Shown here one piece after another: positions 1 through 6,371 of a DNA stretch of 6,371 bases (the first letter of the stretch is position 1; each line of letters starts with the position of its first letter). Position numbers and translations under genes: made by a program. The DNA is from Comamonadaceae bacterium. Lineage in GTDB: Bacteria > Pseudomonadota > Gammaproteobacteria > Burkholderiales > Burkholderiaceae_C. The notes beneath the pieces were generated by a model. That model was not told where the DNA came from, did no database searches, and was given only the letters and a program-made list of their open reading frames with translations. The stretch covers positions 1 to 6,371 of the forward strand of contig CANIRI010000144.1 of assembly GCA_947469815.1 (NCBI GenBank), written 5' to 3'.

Positions 1-3000
1 GCTAGAGACCATGGGGATCGCCACCACCATCAAGGCCGCCAAGAAGGAAGTCGAGTCCGGCACGCCGGTGGTTTGGGACATCTTGGAAGAGGTGATCAAA
101 GAGCACCCCATCATGCTCAACCGTGCGCCTACGCTGCACCGTTTGGGCATCCAGGCGTTCGAGCCCATCCTCATCGAAGGCAAAGCCATTCAGCTGCACC
201 CGCTGGTGTGCTCGGCTTTCAATGCCGACTTTGACGGCGACCAAATGGCCGTGCACATCCCCTTGTCGGTGGAAGCGCAAGTCGAAGCCCGCACCCTGAT
301 GCTGGCCTCTAACAACGTGCTGTTCCCCGCCAGCGGCGAGCCGTCCATCGTGCCGTCGCAGGACGTGGTCCTGGGCTTGTACTACACCACCCGCGAACGC
401 ATCAACGGCAAGGGCGAAGGCTTGATCTTCTCCGACACCGGTGAAGTGCGCCGCGCGTTCGACGGTGGCGAATTGGAACTGAACGCCCGCATCAGCGTGC
501 GCCTGACCGAGTACACCAAGAACAAGGAAACCGGCGAGTTCGACGTCAGCACCAAGCTGTGGGATACCACTGCCGGGCGCGCGCTCTTGTCGGAAATCCT
601 ACCCAAAGGCCTGCCGTTTTCTAACATCAACAAGGCCTTGAAGAAGAAGGAAATCTCCAAACTCATCAACGTCTCTTTCCGCAAATGCGGATTGAAAGAG
701 ACCGTGGTGTTTGCTGACAAGCTGCTGCAAGCGGGCTTCCGCCTGGCCACCCGCGCCGGTATCTCGATCTGTATTGACGACATGCTGGTGCCTCAAGAGA
801 AGCACGAGATCATCAGCCGAGCGCAGAAAGAAGTGAAAGAGATCGAGCAGCAATATGTCTCCGGTCTGGTCACCTCTGGCGAGCGCTACAACAAAGTGGT
901 CGACATCTGGGGCAAGTCGGGTGACGAAGTGTCCAAGGTGATGATGGCCAAGCTCTCCAAAGAGATGGTCACTGACCGCCACGGCAATCAGGTGCAGCAA
1001 GAGTCTTTCAACTCCATCTACATGATGGCCGACTCCGGTGCACGCGGTTCTGCCGCCCAGATCCGCCAGGTGGCGGGTATGCGCGGTTTGATGGCCAAGC
1101 CCGACGGCTCCATCATCGAGACACCGATTACCGCCAATTTCCGCGAAGGCCTGAACGTGTTGGAGTACTTCATCTCCACCCACGGTGCGCGTAAAGGTCT
1201 GGCCGACACGGCGCTGAAAACCGCCAACTCGGGTTACCTGACCCGTCGTCTGGTCGATGTGACCCAAGACCTGGTGGTGACCGAGCTCGATTGCGGCACG
1301 CAAGCCGGCTACATCATGCGGGCCATTGTCGAAGGCGGCGAGGTGATCGAGTCCTTGCGCGACCGCGTGTTGGGTCGTTGCACCGCTGAAGAAGTCTTGC
1401 ACCCCGAAAGCCGCGCGATCCTGGCACAGCCCGGAACCTTGCTGGACGAAGACCTGATCGAGGAATTTGAGATCGCCGGCGTGGACGAAGTCAAAGTCCG
1501 CACCGCGCTGACTTGCGAGACCCGTTTCGGCATCTGCGCGCATTGCTATGGCCGCGACCTGGGACGCGGCGGCATGATCAACGGCGGCGAGGCGGTTGGC
1601 GTGATCGCTGCCCAGTCGATTGGCGAACCCGGTACGCAGCTGACCATGCGCACCTTCCACATCGGTGGTGCGGCATCGCGTGCGGCCATTGCCTCCAGCG
1701 TGGAAGCCAAGTCCAACGGCCGCATCGGCTTCAACGCCACCATGCGTTACGTCACCAACTCCAAGAGCGAGTTGGTGGTGATTGCCCGCTCCGGCGAAAT
1801 CATCATCCACGACGAACACGGCCGCGAGCGCGAGCGCCACAAAGTGCCGTATGGCGCGGTGCTCAGCGTCAAGCCCGACCAGGTGGTCAAAGCCGGCGTC
1901 ATCCTCGCCAACTGGGATCCGCTGACCCGACCCATCATCACCGAGTTTGCCGGTCGCGCCCGCTTCGAGAACGTCGAAGAAGGTTTGACCGTTGCCAAGC
2001 AGGTTGACGATGTGACCGGCCTGTCTACCCTGGTGGTGATCGATCCCAAGCGCCGTGGCGCGGCAAAGATCGTGCGTCCGCAGGTCAAGCTGATCGACGC
2101 CTCGGGCACCGAGGTGAAGATCCCCGGAACCGACCATGCGGTGACGATCGGCTTCCCGATCGGCGCGCTGGTGCAGGTGCGTGACGGCCAGGATGTGGGC
2201 CCCGGCGAAGTGCTGGCCCGTATTCCGATTGAAGGCCAGAAAACCCGTGACATCACCGGCGGTCTGCCGCGTGTGGCCGAGTTGTTCGAAGCCCGTTCGC
2301 CCAAGGACAAAGGTCTGCTGGCGGAAGCCACCGGAACCATCTCCTTCGGTAAAGAAACCAAGGGCAAGATTCGCTTGCAAATCACCGACCCTGACGGCAA
2401 AGTCTGGGAAGAACTGGTGCTTAAAGAGAAGAACATCCTGGTCCACGAAGGCCAGGTCGTGAACAAGGGTGAGTCGGTGGTGGACGGCCCGGCCGATCCG
2501 CAAGACATCCTGCGCCTGCTCGGGCCGGAGGAACTGGCGCGCTACATCGTCGACGAAGTGCAAGACGTCTACCGCCTGCAAGGCGTGAAGATCAACGACA
2601 AGCACATCGAGGTGATCGTGCGCCAGATGCTGCGCCGCGTGGTCGTCGATAACGTGGGTGACTCCAACTACATCAGCGGCGAACAGGTGGAGCGCTCGGA
2701 AATGCTCAACACCAACGACGCCCTGCGTGCCGAAGACAAGGTGCCTGCCACCTTCACCAACCTGTTGCTGGGTATCACCAAAGCGTCGCTGTCCACGGAC
2801 AGCTTCATCAGCGCCGCGTCTTTCCAGGAAACCACGCGCGTGCTGACCGAAGCCGCCATCATGGGCAAGCGCGACGAGTTGCGTGGTCTGAAGGAAAACG
2901 TGATCGTCGGTCGTCTGATCCCGGCCGGTACCGGAGCGGCGTACCACGAAGCGCGCAAGGTGCGTGAGGCTATGGACGAGTCCGAGCGCCGCGCGATTGC

Positions 3001-3073
3001 CGAGGCGGACGAGGCCGAACTGGCTGCTGCGACCGCATCGGTCGACGACGGTCAGGAAGTCGCTTCCGAATAA
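1..3073 (+). CDS. rpoC: RNA polymerase beta' subunit, C-terminal ~1023 residues (5'-truncated by window)
   Basis: This is the catalytic beta' subunit of RNA polymerase. Base 1 is the last base of a cut codon; reading starts at position 2 and ends at TAA 3071-3073. By recalled alignment to E. coli beta' (1407 residues) it begins near residue 385, so the N-terminal clamp and first zinc site lie upstream. The active-site NADFDGDQM is at 221-247, with the three Mg-binding Asp codons at 227, 233 and 239. The bridge helix is around 1150-1265 ([18 protein letters not shown]). The second zinc site has Cys codons at 1292, 1514, 1535 and 1544. The trigger loop TMRTFHIGG has Met, Arg and His at 1646, 1649 and 1658. 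The large lineage-specific insertion SI3 fills roughly 1679-2239, then the trigger loop resumes (DITGGLPRV). The C-terminus is conserved up to GRLIPAGTG, followed by a variable acidic Ala/Glu-rich tail. The reading frame is intact and all catalytic residues in view are present. rpoB is expected upstream. Confidence 0.99.
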   Translation, partial: LETMGIATTIKAAKKEVESGTPVVWDILEEVIKEHPIMLNRAPTLHRLGIQAFEPILIEGKAIQLHPLVCSAFNADFDGDQMAVHIPLSVEAQVEARTLMLASNNVLFPASGEPSIVPSQDVVLGLYYTTRERINGKGEGLIFSDTGEVRRAFDGGELELNARISVRLTEYTKNKETGEFDVSTKLWDTTAGRALLSEILPKGLPFSNINKALKKKEISKLINVSFRKCGLKETVVFADKLLQAGFRLATRAGISICIDDMLVPQEKHEIISRAQKEVKEIEQQYVSGLVTSGERYNKVVDIWGKSGDEVSKVMMAKLSKEMVTDRHGNQVQQESFNSIYMMADSGARGSAAQIRQVAGMRGLMAKPDGSIIETPITANFREGLNVLEYFISTHGARKGLADTALKTANSGYLTRRLVDVTQDLVVTELDCGTQAGYIMRAIVEGGEVIESLRDRVLGRCTAEEVLHPESRAILAQPGTLLDEDLIEEFEIAGVDEVKVRTALTCETRFGICAHCYGRDLGRGGMINGGEAVGVIAAQSIGEPGTQLTMRTFHIGGAASRAAIASSVEAKSNGRIGFNATMRYVTNSKSELVVIARSGEIIIHDEHGRERERHKVPYGAVLSVKPDQVVKAGVILANWDPLTRPIITEFAGRARFENVEEGLTVAKQVDDVTGLSTLVVIDPKRRGAAKIVRPQVKLIDASGTEVKIPGTDHAVTIGFPIGALVQVRDGQDVGPGEVLARIPIEGQKTRDITGGLPRVAELFEARSPKDKGLLAEATGTISFGKETKGKIRLQITDPDGKVWEELVLKEKNILVHEGQVVNKGESVVDGPADPQDILRLLGPEELARYIVDEVQDVYRLQGVKINDKHIEVIVRQMLRRVVVDNVGDSNYISGEQVERSEMLNTNDALRAEDKVPATFTNLLLGITKASLSTDSFISAASFQETTRVLTEAAIMGKRDELRGLKENVIVGRLIPAGTGAAYHEARKVREAMDESERRAIAEADEAELAAATASVDDGQEVASE

Positions 3074-3098
3074 GTACAGCTGACGCGGCTGCGCTGTG

Positions 3099-3137
3099 AA
3101 AACCCCGGGTTCGGTCATGCAGAACTTGGGGTTTTTT
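3099..3137 (+). terminator. Rho-independent terminator of the rpoBC unit
   Basis: The left arm 3099-3112 (AAAACCCCGGGTTC) pairs with the right arm 3122-3135 (GAACTTGGGGTTTT). This gives a 14-bp stem with two G-U wobbles (3107/3127 and 3108/3126), a 9-base loop at 3113-3121, and a six-T run at 3132-3137. It starts 25 bases after the rpoC stop. Position, stem and T-tract together make a textbook intrinsic terminator. The A-run on the left arm is only four bases long, so efficient termination in the opposite direction is not obvious. Confidence 0.93.
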
Positions 3138-3159
3138 CATTCAAGATCTGCAACATGAC

Positions 3160-3163
3160 GGAG
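3160..3163 (+). promoter_or_regulatory. Ribosome binding site for the LemA-like gene
   Basis: GGAG lies 10 bases before the ATG at 3174. It decides the start: the other nearby ATG (3155) is in a different frame and has no such site. I see no convincing sigma70 promoter in the 36 bases between the terminator T-tract and this start. Confidence 0.6.
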
Positions 3164-3173
3164 TTGGAACGCC

Positions 3174-3734
3174 ATGGGTGATTTTTTCTGGCCAGCCTTA
3201 TTCGGGGTTTTTTTCGTGTGCTGGTGTTTGGGTGCTTACAACCGCTTGCGCCGCCTGCGGCGTCATGCGCTGAATTCGGTGCAAAAACTCTTTGCCCAGT
3301 TGGCTGAATTCAGGCCTTTGTTTGACCGGCGCGTTCAAAGCCAAAAAGAAACTCCGGAGGATGAGCCCCGCCAAGGGCTTGCGGCTTCCGGTGATCCCGG
3401 GTGGTCGGCTCTGGTCGCTGCTGCTGGGCAATTGGACGCCGCCTTGCAGTCGGCTTCGCGCACTACCTTGGACAGCACCGCGATCCGCAACACATCGCAG
3501 GCGCTGGAAGCACTGCAGCGCAGTTGGGCGGCGGCGTCCGAGGCACCGCAAGATCTGGCGGGGGAAGCCTTGCCGCCCGAGTTACTGATGCAGTGGGGTG
3601 TTTTAAGCCACCGCATGCTGGCCGCACGGTCCGCAGCCAATCAGGACCTTGCGGCCTACAACCAGGCGCTGGCGCAAGTGCCTGTGCGTTGGCTGGCACC
3701 GGTCATCCCGTTTGCATCCGTTGCCTACTTCTGA
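3174..3734 (+). CDS. LemA-like membrane-anchored protein (divergent, 186 aa)
   Basis: The protein has one N-terminal membrane segment (about residues 4-21, Phe/Trp/Val-rich, with Cys16 and Cys18). This is followed by YNRLRRLRR at 22-30 and a long Ala/Gln/Leu-rich, probably helical body. The family hints are the Tyr-Asn pair just after the membrane segment, and near the C-terminus AAYNQALAQVP with a following Leu-Ala and Pro-Phe (about residues 160-180). LemA proteins typically carry a second YN motif and a P..L.A..PF pattern there. The usual N-terminal RR-DLIPNLV stretch of canonical LemA is not recognisable; an LFAQLAEFRPLFDRRV-like sequence sits in its place. The fold is therefore probably LemA-like (membrane-anchored helical bundle), but the family call is an inference and the function is unknown. 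The ATG is supported by GGAG 10 bases upstream. The gene starts right after the rpoC terminator, and its last codons overlap the probable start of rsmB. Confidence 0.72.
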   Translation: MGDFFWPALFGVFFVCWCLGAYNRLRRLRRHALNSVQKLFAQLAEFRPLFDRRVQSQKETPEDEPRQGLAASGDPGWSALVAAAGQLDAALQSASRTTLDSTAIRNTSQALEALQRSWAAASEAPQDLAGEALPPELLMQWGVLSHRMLAARSAANQDLAAYNQALAQVPVRWLAPVIPFASVAYF

Positions 3735-5067
3735 ACCTGCCCCGCCCGGGGCTGTCGGTCAGCCGGCGCTTTGGCGTCAGCTGCAAGCGGCTGCTGCCGT
3801 GTTGCGGGCGCAGCGTGCGGGTCAATCCGGCAGCGTGGCGCTGGAAGCGGTGGACCCGGTCTTGCGCCCGGGCGTGCAGGCCTTGGCCTTTACCGTGTGG
3901 CGCAACCTGGGCCGGGCCATGGCATTGCGCGACGCGTTGGCTGCCAAAACACCGCCCGCCGCGGTCGATGCCCTGCTGTGCGTGACGCTGGCTTTGTGCT
4001 GGGATGCGGGTAGCGCGCCTTACGATGAATTCACCCTGGTGAACCAGGCGGTTGAGGCGGTCAAGCGCGATCCCCGCACTGCCGGGCAGGCGGCTTTTGT
4101 GAATGCCTGCTTGCGCCGTTTTTTGCGCGAGCGTGCCCAGTTGGTGGCGCTGACAGATGCCTTTCCGCAGGCGCAATGGAATCACCCCGTGTGGTGGATC
4201 AAGCGCCTGCAAGCCGAGCAGCCGCAGCGTTGGCAGTCCATTTTGCGGGCCTCTAATGTCCAGGCCCCGCTCACCTTGCGGGTGAACCTGCGCAAGACCA
4301 GTTTGGCGGCTTTTGCGCAAGCGCTGGCCCTGGCCGGCATGGCCGCGCGTATGGTTGCGCCAGCAACGGTGTACCTGGAACGGGCGGTAGCGGTGGCGCG
4401 CGTGCCGGGCTATGAGCAAGGGTGGTTTTCGGTGCAGGACGCGGCGGCACAGCGCGCCGCCCCCTTGTTACTGGATGGCTTGGCCTTGGGCCCCCAATCG
4501 CGGGTGCTGGACGCTTGCGCCGCCCCGGGCGGCAAGACCGGCCACTTGCTGGAGATGACATCCGCGCAGGTCATTGCGCTGGAGCAAGACCCGGCGCGCA
4601 TACCGCGCATCCATGCCAATTTACAGCGCCTGGATCTGCAAGCGCAGGTGCTGAAGGGTGACGCGGGCGATCCCGCTGCATGGTGGGACGGCCAAGCCTT
4701 TGATGCGGTGCTGCTGGACGCGCCGTGCACGGCCTCGGGCATCGTGCGCCGCCACCCGGACGTGCGCTGGCTGCGCCGCGAGGCTGACATCGCCCAGCTC
4801 GCGCAGAGCCAAAAACGCCTCTTGGACGCCCTGTGGCCGCTGCTGCGCGTGGGCGGGCGCTTGCTGTATTGCACCTGTTCCGTCTTCGCCCAAGAGGGGC
4901 CGCTGCAGCTCCAGGCGTTTCTTGCGCGCCACAGTGACGCCCGCGCCTTGCCCGCTGATGGCAGCTTGTGGCCCCAATCGGCCGAGGTGGACTCCATAGT
5001 CTTGGACAATGCGGCCCATGACCATGATGGTTTTTTCTATGGCTTGTTGGAAAAGCACCCCGCTTGA
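3721..5067 (+). CDS. rsmB: 16S rRNA (cytosine-967-C5)-methyltransferase RsmB
   Basis: This is the SAM-dependent Fmu/Sun-family enzyme that makes m5C967 in 16S rRNA. An N-terminal NusB-like RNA-binding domain (about residues 15-135, ending near NACLRRFLRER) precedes a Rossmann methyltransferase domain. SAM-binding motif I is DACAAPGGKTG (from residue 264, nt 4510). Motif IV is DAPCTASG (Cys336, nt 4726), the cysteine that helps product release. Motif VI is YCTCS, with the probable catalytic Cys386 (nt 4876), equivalent to E. coli Cys389. The C-terminus DGFFYGLLEK is typical of the family. At about 448 aa the length fits (E. coli 429). The start is uncertain: in-frame candidates upstream of the conserved LWRQLQ are all TTG (3649, 3712, 3721). 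I chose 3721 because it gives a short leader without the unconserved Arg/Trp-rich stretch encoded from 3649; none has a well-placed Shine-Dalgarno. It overlaps the LemA-like gene by 14 bases, which suggests translational coupling. Confidence 0.96.
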   Translation: MPTSEPAPPGAVGQPALWRQLQAAAAVLRAQRAGQSGSVALEAVDPVLRPGVQALAFTVWRNLGRAMALRDALAAKTPPAAVDALLCVTLALCWDAGSAPYDEFTLVNQAVEAVKRDPRTAGQAAFVNACLRRFLRERAQLVALTDAFPQAQWNHPVWWIKRLQAEQPQRWQSILRASNVQAPLTLRVNLRKTSLAAFAQALALAGMAARMVAPATVYLERAVAVARVPGYEQGWFSVQDAAAQRAAPLLLDGLALGPQSRVLDACAAPGGKTGHLLEMTSAQVIALEQDPARIPRIHANLQRLDLQAQVLKGDAGDPAAWWDGQAFDAVLLDAPCTASGIVRRHPDVRWLRREADIAQLAQSQKRLLDALWPLLRVGGRLLYCTCSVFAQEGPLQLQAFLARHSDARALPADGSLWPQSAEVDSIVLDNAAHDHDGFFYGLLEKHPA

Positions 5068-5073
5068 GGGGGG
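5066..5073 (+). promoter_or_regulatory. Ribosome binding site for the DUF4390 gene, overlapping the rsmB stop
   Basis: A GAGGGGGG run overlaps the last two bases of the rsmB TGA and ends 10 bases before ATG 5084. A second purine stretch (AAAGG, 5079-5083) abuts the ATG and is too close to act alone. The layout suggests that ribosomes ending rsmB re-initiate on the next gene. Confidence 0.5.
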
Positions 5074-5083
5074 CTCTCAAAGG

Positions 5084-5701
5084 ATGCTTGGGCTGCTCGC
5101 ACGTCTGCTGACGCCTTTTGTTGGCCTGCTCTTTTTATTGACGGCTGCCGCAAGCCACGCCGATACCGTGGTGGAGGCGGCGCAGTTCCGGGTGGACCGC
5201 GTGGGCGACGATGTCACCCTCAGCGCGCAATTGCGATTCGACTTGCCAGCGGCCGTGGAAGATGCATTACTCAAGGGCATTCCGGTTTACTTCGCCGTTG
5301 AAGCTGATCTGCTGCGGGAGCGCTGGTACTGGACGGACAAAAAATTGGCCAGCGCGGCGCGCAATATGCGCCTCGCCTACCAACCCCTGACGGGCCAATG
5401 GCGGCTGAACGTGGCAACGGGCGCTGCGCCGGCGGGGGAACTGGTGGCCGCTAATGCCCCGAGTCAAACCTTTCTCAGCCTGGCCGAGGCCATGGCCACG
5501 GTCAAGCAGTTCGCGCGTTGGCGCATAGCGGGGCTCAGCGACAACGATGCTTCTTCCAAGTACCGGGTGGACTTCCGTTTCTGGCTGGATACCAACCAGC
5601 TCCCGCGACCTTTTCAGATTGGTGTGATGGCGCAAACCGAATGGACCATCAGCGCCAATCTCCGTGCGCCATTGACACCGGAGAAAACCGGTGAGCGATA
5701 A
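5084..5701 (+). CDS. Exported DUF4390 family protein (205 aa)
   Basis: The start ATG 5084 gives a clear Sec signal peptide: hydrophobic core at about residues 8-20 (LLTPFVGLLFLLT) and a signal peptidase I site after AASHA, near residue 26. The same frame stays open further upstream inside rsmB, but only ATG 5084 places the signal peptide at the N-terminus. The mature part matches what I recall of DUF4390: an RERWYWTDK patch (Arg80-Trp83 region), RLAYQPLTGQWRL, a central SQTFLSLAEAM, and LDTNQLPRPFQ at about residues 168-178 followed by TEWTIS. The beta-rich pattern with conserved aromatics suggests a secreted or periplasmic beta-sandwich, but the biochemical function is not known. It lies 16 bases after rsmB and its end overlaps the start of the NtrY-type kinase, so it is probably made together with that sensor. 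Any role in signalling is inference from context. Confidence 0.9.
   Translation: MLGLLARLLTPFVGLLFLLTAAASHADTVVEAAQFRVDRVGDDVTLSAQLRFDLPAAVEDALLKGIPVYFAVEADLLRERWYWTDKKLASAARNMRLAYQPLTGQWRLNVATGAAPAGELVAANAPSQTFLSLAEAMATVKQFARWRIAGLSDNDASSKYRVDFRFWLDTNQLPRPFQIGVMAQTEWTISANLRAPLTPEKTGER
5680..5683 (+). promoter_or_regulatory. Ribosome binding site for the NtrY-type kinase, inside the DUF4390 gene
   Basis: GGAG ends 7 bases before GTG 5691, an ideal spacing. This supports the GTG over the internal ATGs (5772, 5781), which would cut into the first membrane segment. Confidence 0.7.
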
Positions 5702-6371
5702 CTTGCCCGATACCACTTTGCGGCGCAACAGCCGCCTGGTGCGTCGCGTCGTCACCTGGGGCGCTGCGGCGATGCTGCTGATGGGTGCTGCATTGCTGTA
5801 CATGCTGACGCTGGCCACCAACAACCAGGCCCTGTACGAGCAGGACTACGCGCTCTTGTTTGTGCTCAATATGGTCGTCGCGGCGCTGCTGTTTTCGGCG
5901 ATTGCCTGGATTGCCTTTCGCTTGTACCAGCGCTGGCGCGCCGGGCGCTTCGGTACCCGCTTGCTGACCAAATTGGCTGCGATTTTTGTGCTGGTGGGTT
6001 TGGCTCCGGGTTTGCTGATTTACGGCGTGTCCTACCAGTTTGTATCCCGCTCTATCGAGACCTGGTTTGACGTCAAGGTCGAGGGCGCTTTGCAGGCGGG
6101 CTTGAGCCTGGGCCGCGTGACGCTGGAAACCCTGGCGGGCGATCTGTCCATCAAAGCCCGTACCGCAGCCACCGCGCTCGATGATCCGGGGCAGGGGCCA
6201 GCGGAGCTGCAGCTGGAAAAATGGGCGGAGCAGTTGGGCGCCAGCGATATCGCCTTGTGGAGCGGACGCGGGCAACTGCTGGGCAGCGCCGGAGATTCGC
6301 GGCTGCAACTCAACCCAGCAGCGCCGGGCTCCACGCAGTTCCGTTTGGCGCGCAGCGAGCGTTCCACCTAC
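5691..6371 (+). CDS. ntrY: NtrY-type membrane sensor histidine kinase, N-terminal 227 residues (3'-truncated by window)
   Basis: The frame from GTG 5691 stays open to the last base of the window. It begins MSDNLPDTTLRRN and has three membrane segments: about residues 20-42, 53-76 (both joined by a short loop) and 94-115. The stretch RLLTKLAAIFVLVGLAPG followed by SYQFVSRSIETWFDVKVEGA is, from memory, the signature N-terminus of betaproteobacterial NtrY-like kinases. Topology predicts that residues from about 116 on form the start of a periplasmic sensing domain (ETWFD, LGRVTLETL). The closing membrane helix, HAMP, PAS, HisKA and HATPase domains would lie downstream, outside the window, so kinase activity cannot be seen directly. 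The start overlaps the DUF4390 stop by 11 bases and has a well-placed GGAG, which indicates coupled translation. An NtrX-type response regulator is expected next. NtrYX systems are linked to nitrogen, redox or envelope responses; the signal here is unknown. Confidence 0.88.
   Translation, partial: MSDNLPDTTLRRNSRLVRRVVTWGAAAMLLMGAALLYMLTLATNNQALYEQDYALLFVLNMVVAALLFSAIAWIAFRLYQRWRAGRFGTRLLTKLAAIFVLVGLAPGLLIYGVSYQFVSRSIETWFDVKVEGALQAGLSLGRVTLETLAGDLSIKARTAATALDDPGQGPAELQLEKWAEQLGASDIALWSGRGQLLGSAGDSRLQLNPAAPGSTQFRLARSERSTY

Noticed and set aside
1379..1381. An extra Cys in RpoC between the first and later cysteines of the second zinc site.
   Set aside because: The four expected zinc ligands are all present, the extra Cys is at a variable position, and it is probably lineage variation.
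1747..2508. A 253-codon - strand frame and several shorter frames overlapping rpoC on both strands.
   Set aside because: They are Ser/Thr/Arg-rich low-complexity translations that follow rpoC codon structure, with no ribosome site or family resemblance.
599..3118. An 839-codon open frame on the - strand opposite rpoC.
   Set aside because: It lies antisense to a highly conserved gene, is rich in His, Gln, Asp and Val as expected from the complement of rpoC codons, begins inside the rpoC terminator, and shows no recognisable domain.
3649..3720. An upstream TTG start for rsmB adding 24 residues.
   Set aside because: The extra stretch is Arg/Trp-rich, looks like a shadow of the LemA-like coding frame, and extends past the usual RsmB N-terminus. 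It is kept only as an alternative.
3703..4419. A 238-codon - strand frame opposite rsmB, plus others at 4410-5080.
   Set aside because: They sit fully antisense to a gene with all methyltransferase motifs intact, and are Arg/Gln/Gly-rich shadow frames of a GC-rich sequence.
5009..5083. An N-terminal extension of the DUF4390 protein into rsmB.
   Set aside because: It would bury the signal peptide behind 25 residues and overlap conserved rsmB codons; ATG 5084 has purine-rich sequence upstream and gives a normal signal peptide.
5649..6308. A 219-codon - strand frame opposite the kinase start, and one at 5267-5824.
   Set aside because: The + strand encodes clear membrane helices and family-typical sequence here; the - strand products are Gln/Arg/His-rich and lack any motif.

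Overview
The window reads as chromosome of a betaproteobacterium, most likely order Burkholderiales and family Comamonadaceae (Rhodoferax/Polaromonas-like). This is judged from the moderately high GC, the RpoC and RsmB sequences, and a gene order (rsmB, DUF4390, NtrY-type kinase) that I recall as common in that group. No database search was run. All five genes lie on the + strand and the stretch is almost fully coding.

Layout: positions 1-3073 hold the last ~1023 codons of rpoC (RNA polymerase beta'), whose N-terminal ~384 residues lie upstream of the window. A strong intrinsic terminator (3099-3137) closes the rpoBC transcription unit. A second, tightly packed gene group follows: a small membrane-anchored LemA-like protein (3174-3734); rsmB, the 16S rRNA m5C967 methyltransferase (about 3721-5067, TTG start overlapping the previous gene); a secreted DUF4390 protein (5084-5701); and the first 227 codons of an NtrY-type membrane histidine kinase (5691 to the window end, overlapping DUF4390 by 11 bases).

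How the genes fit together: rpoC and rsmB are core transcription and ribosome-modification genes. The DUF4390/NtrY pair looks like an envelope-sensing module whose response regulator (NtrX-like) is expected just past the window edge. Overlaps and short gaps suggest that lemA-like, rsmB, DUF4390 and ntrY are co-transcribed and partly translationally coupled. I see no RNA genes, mobile elements, CRISPR arrays or clear signs of horizontal transfer. No clearly new system is visible. The points most worth a second look are the unexplained DUF4390-NtrY pairing, the divergent LemA-like protein, the unusual rsmB start, and the partly changed ppGpp site 1 in RpoC.
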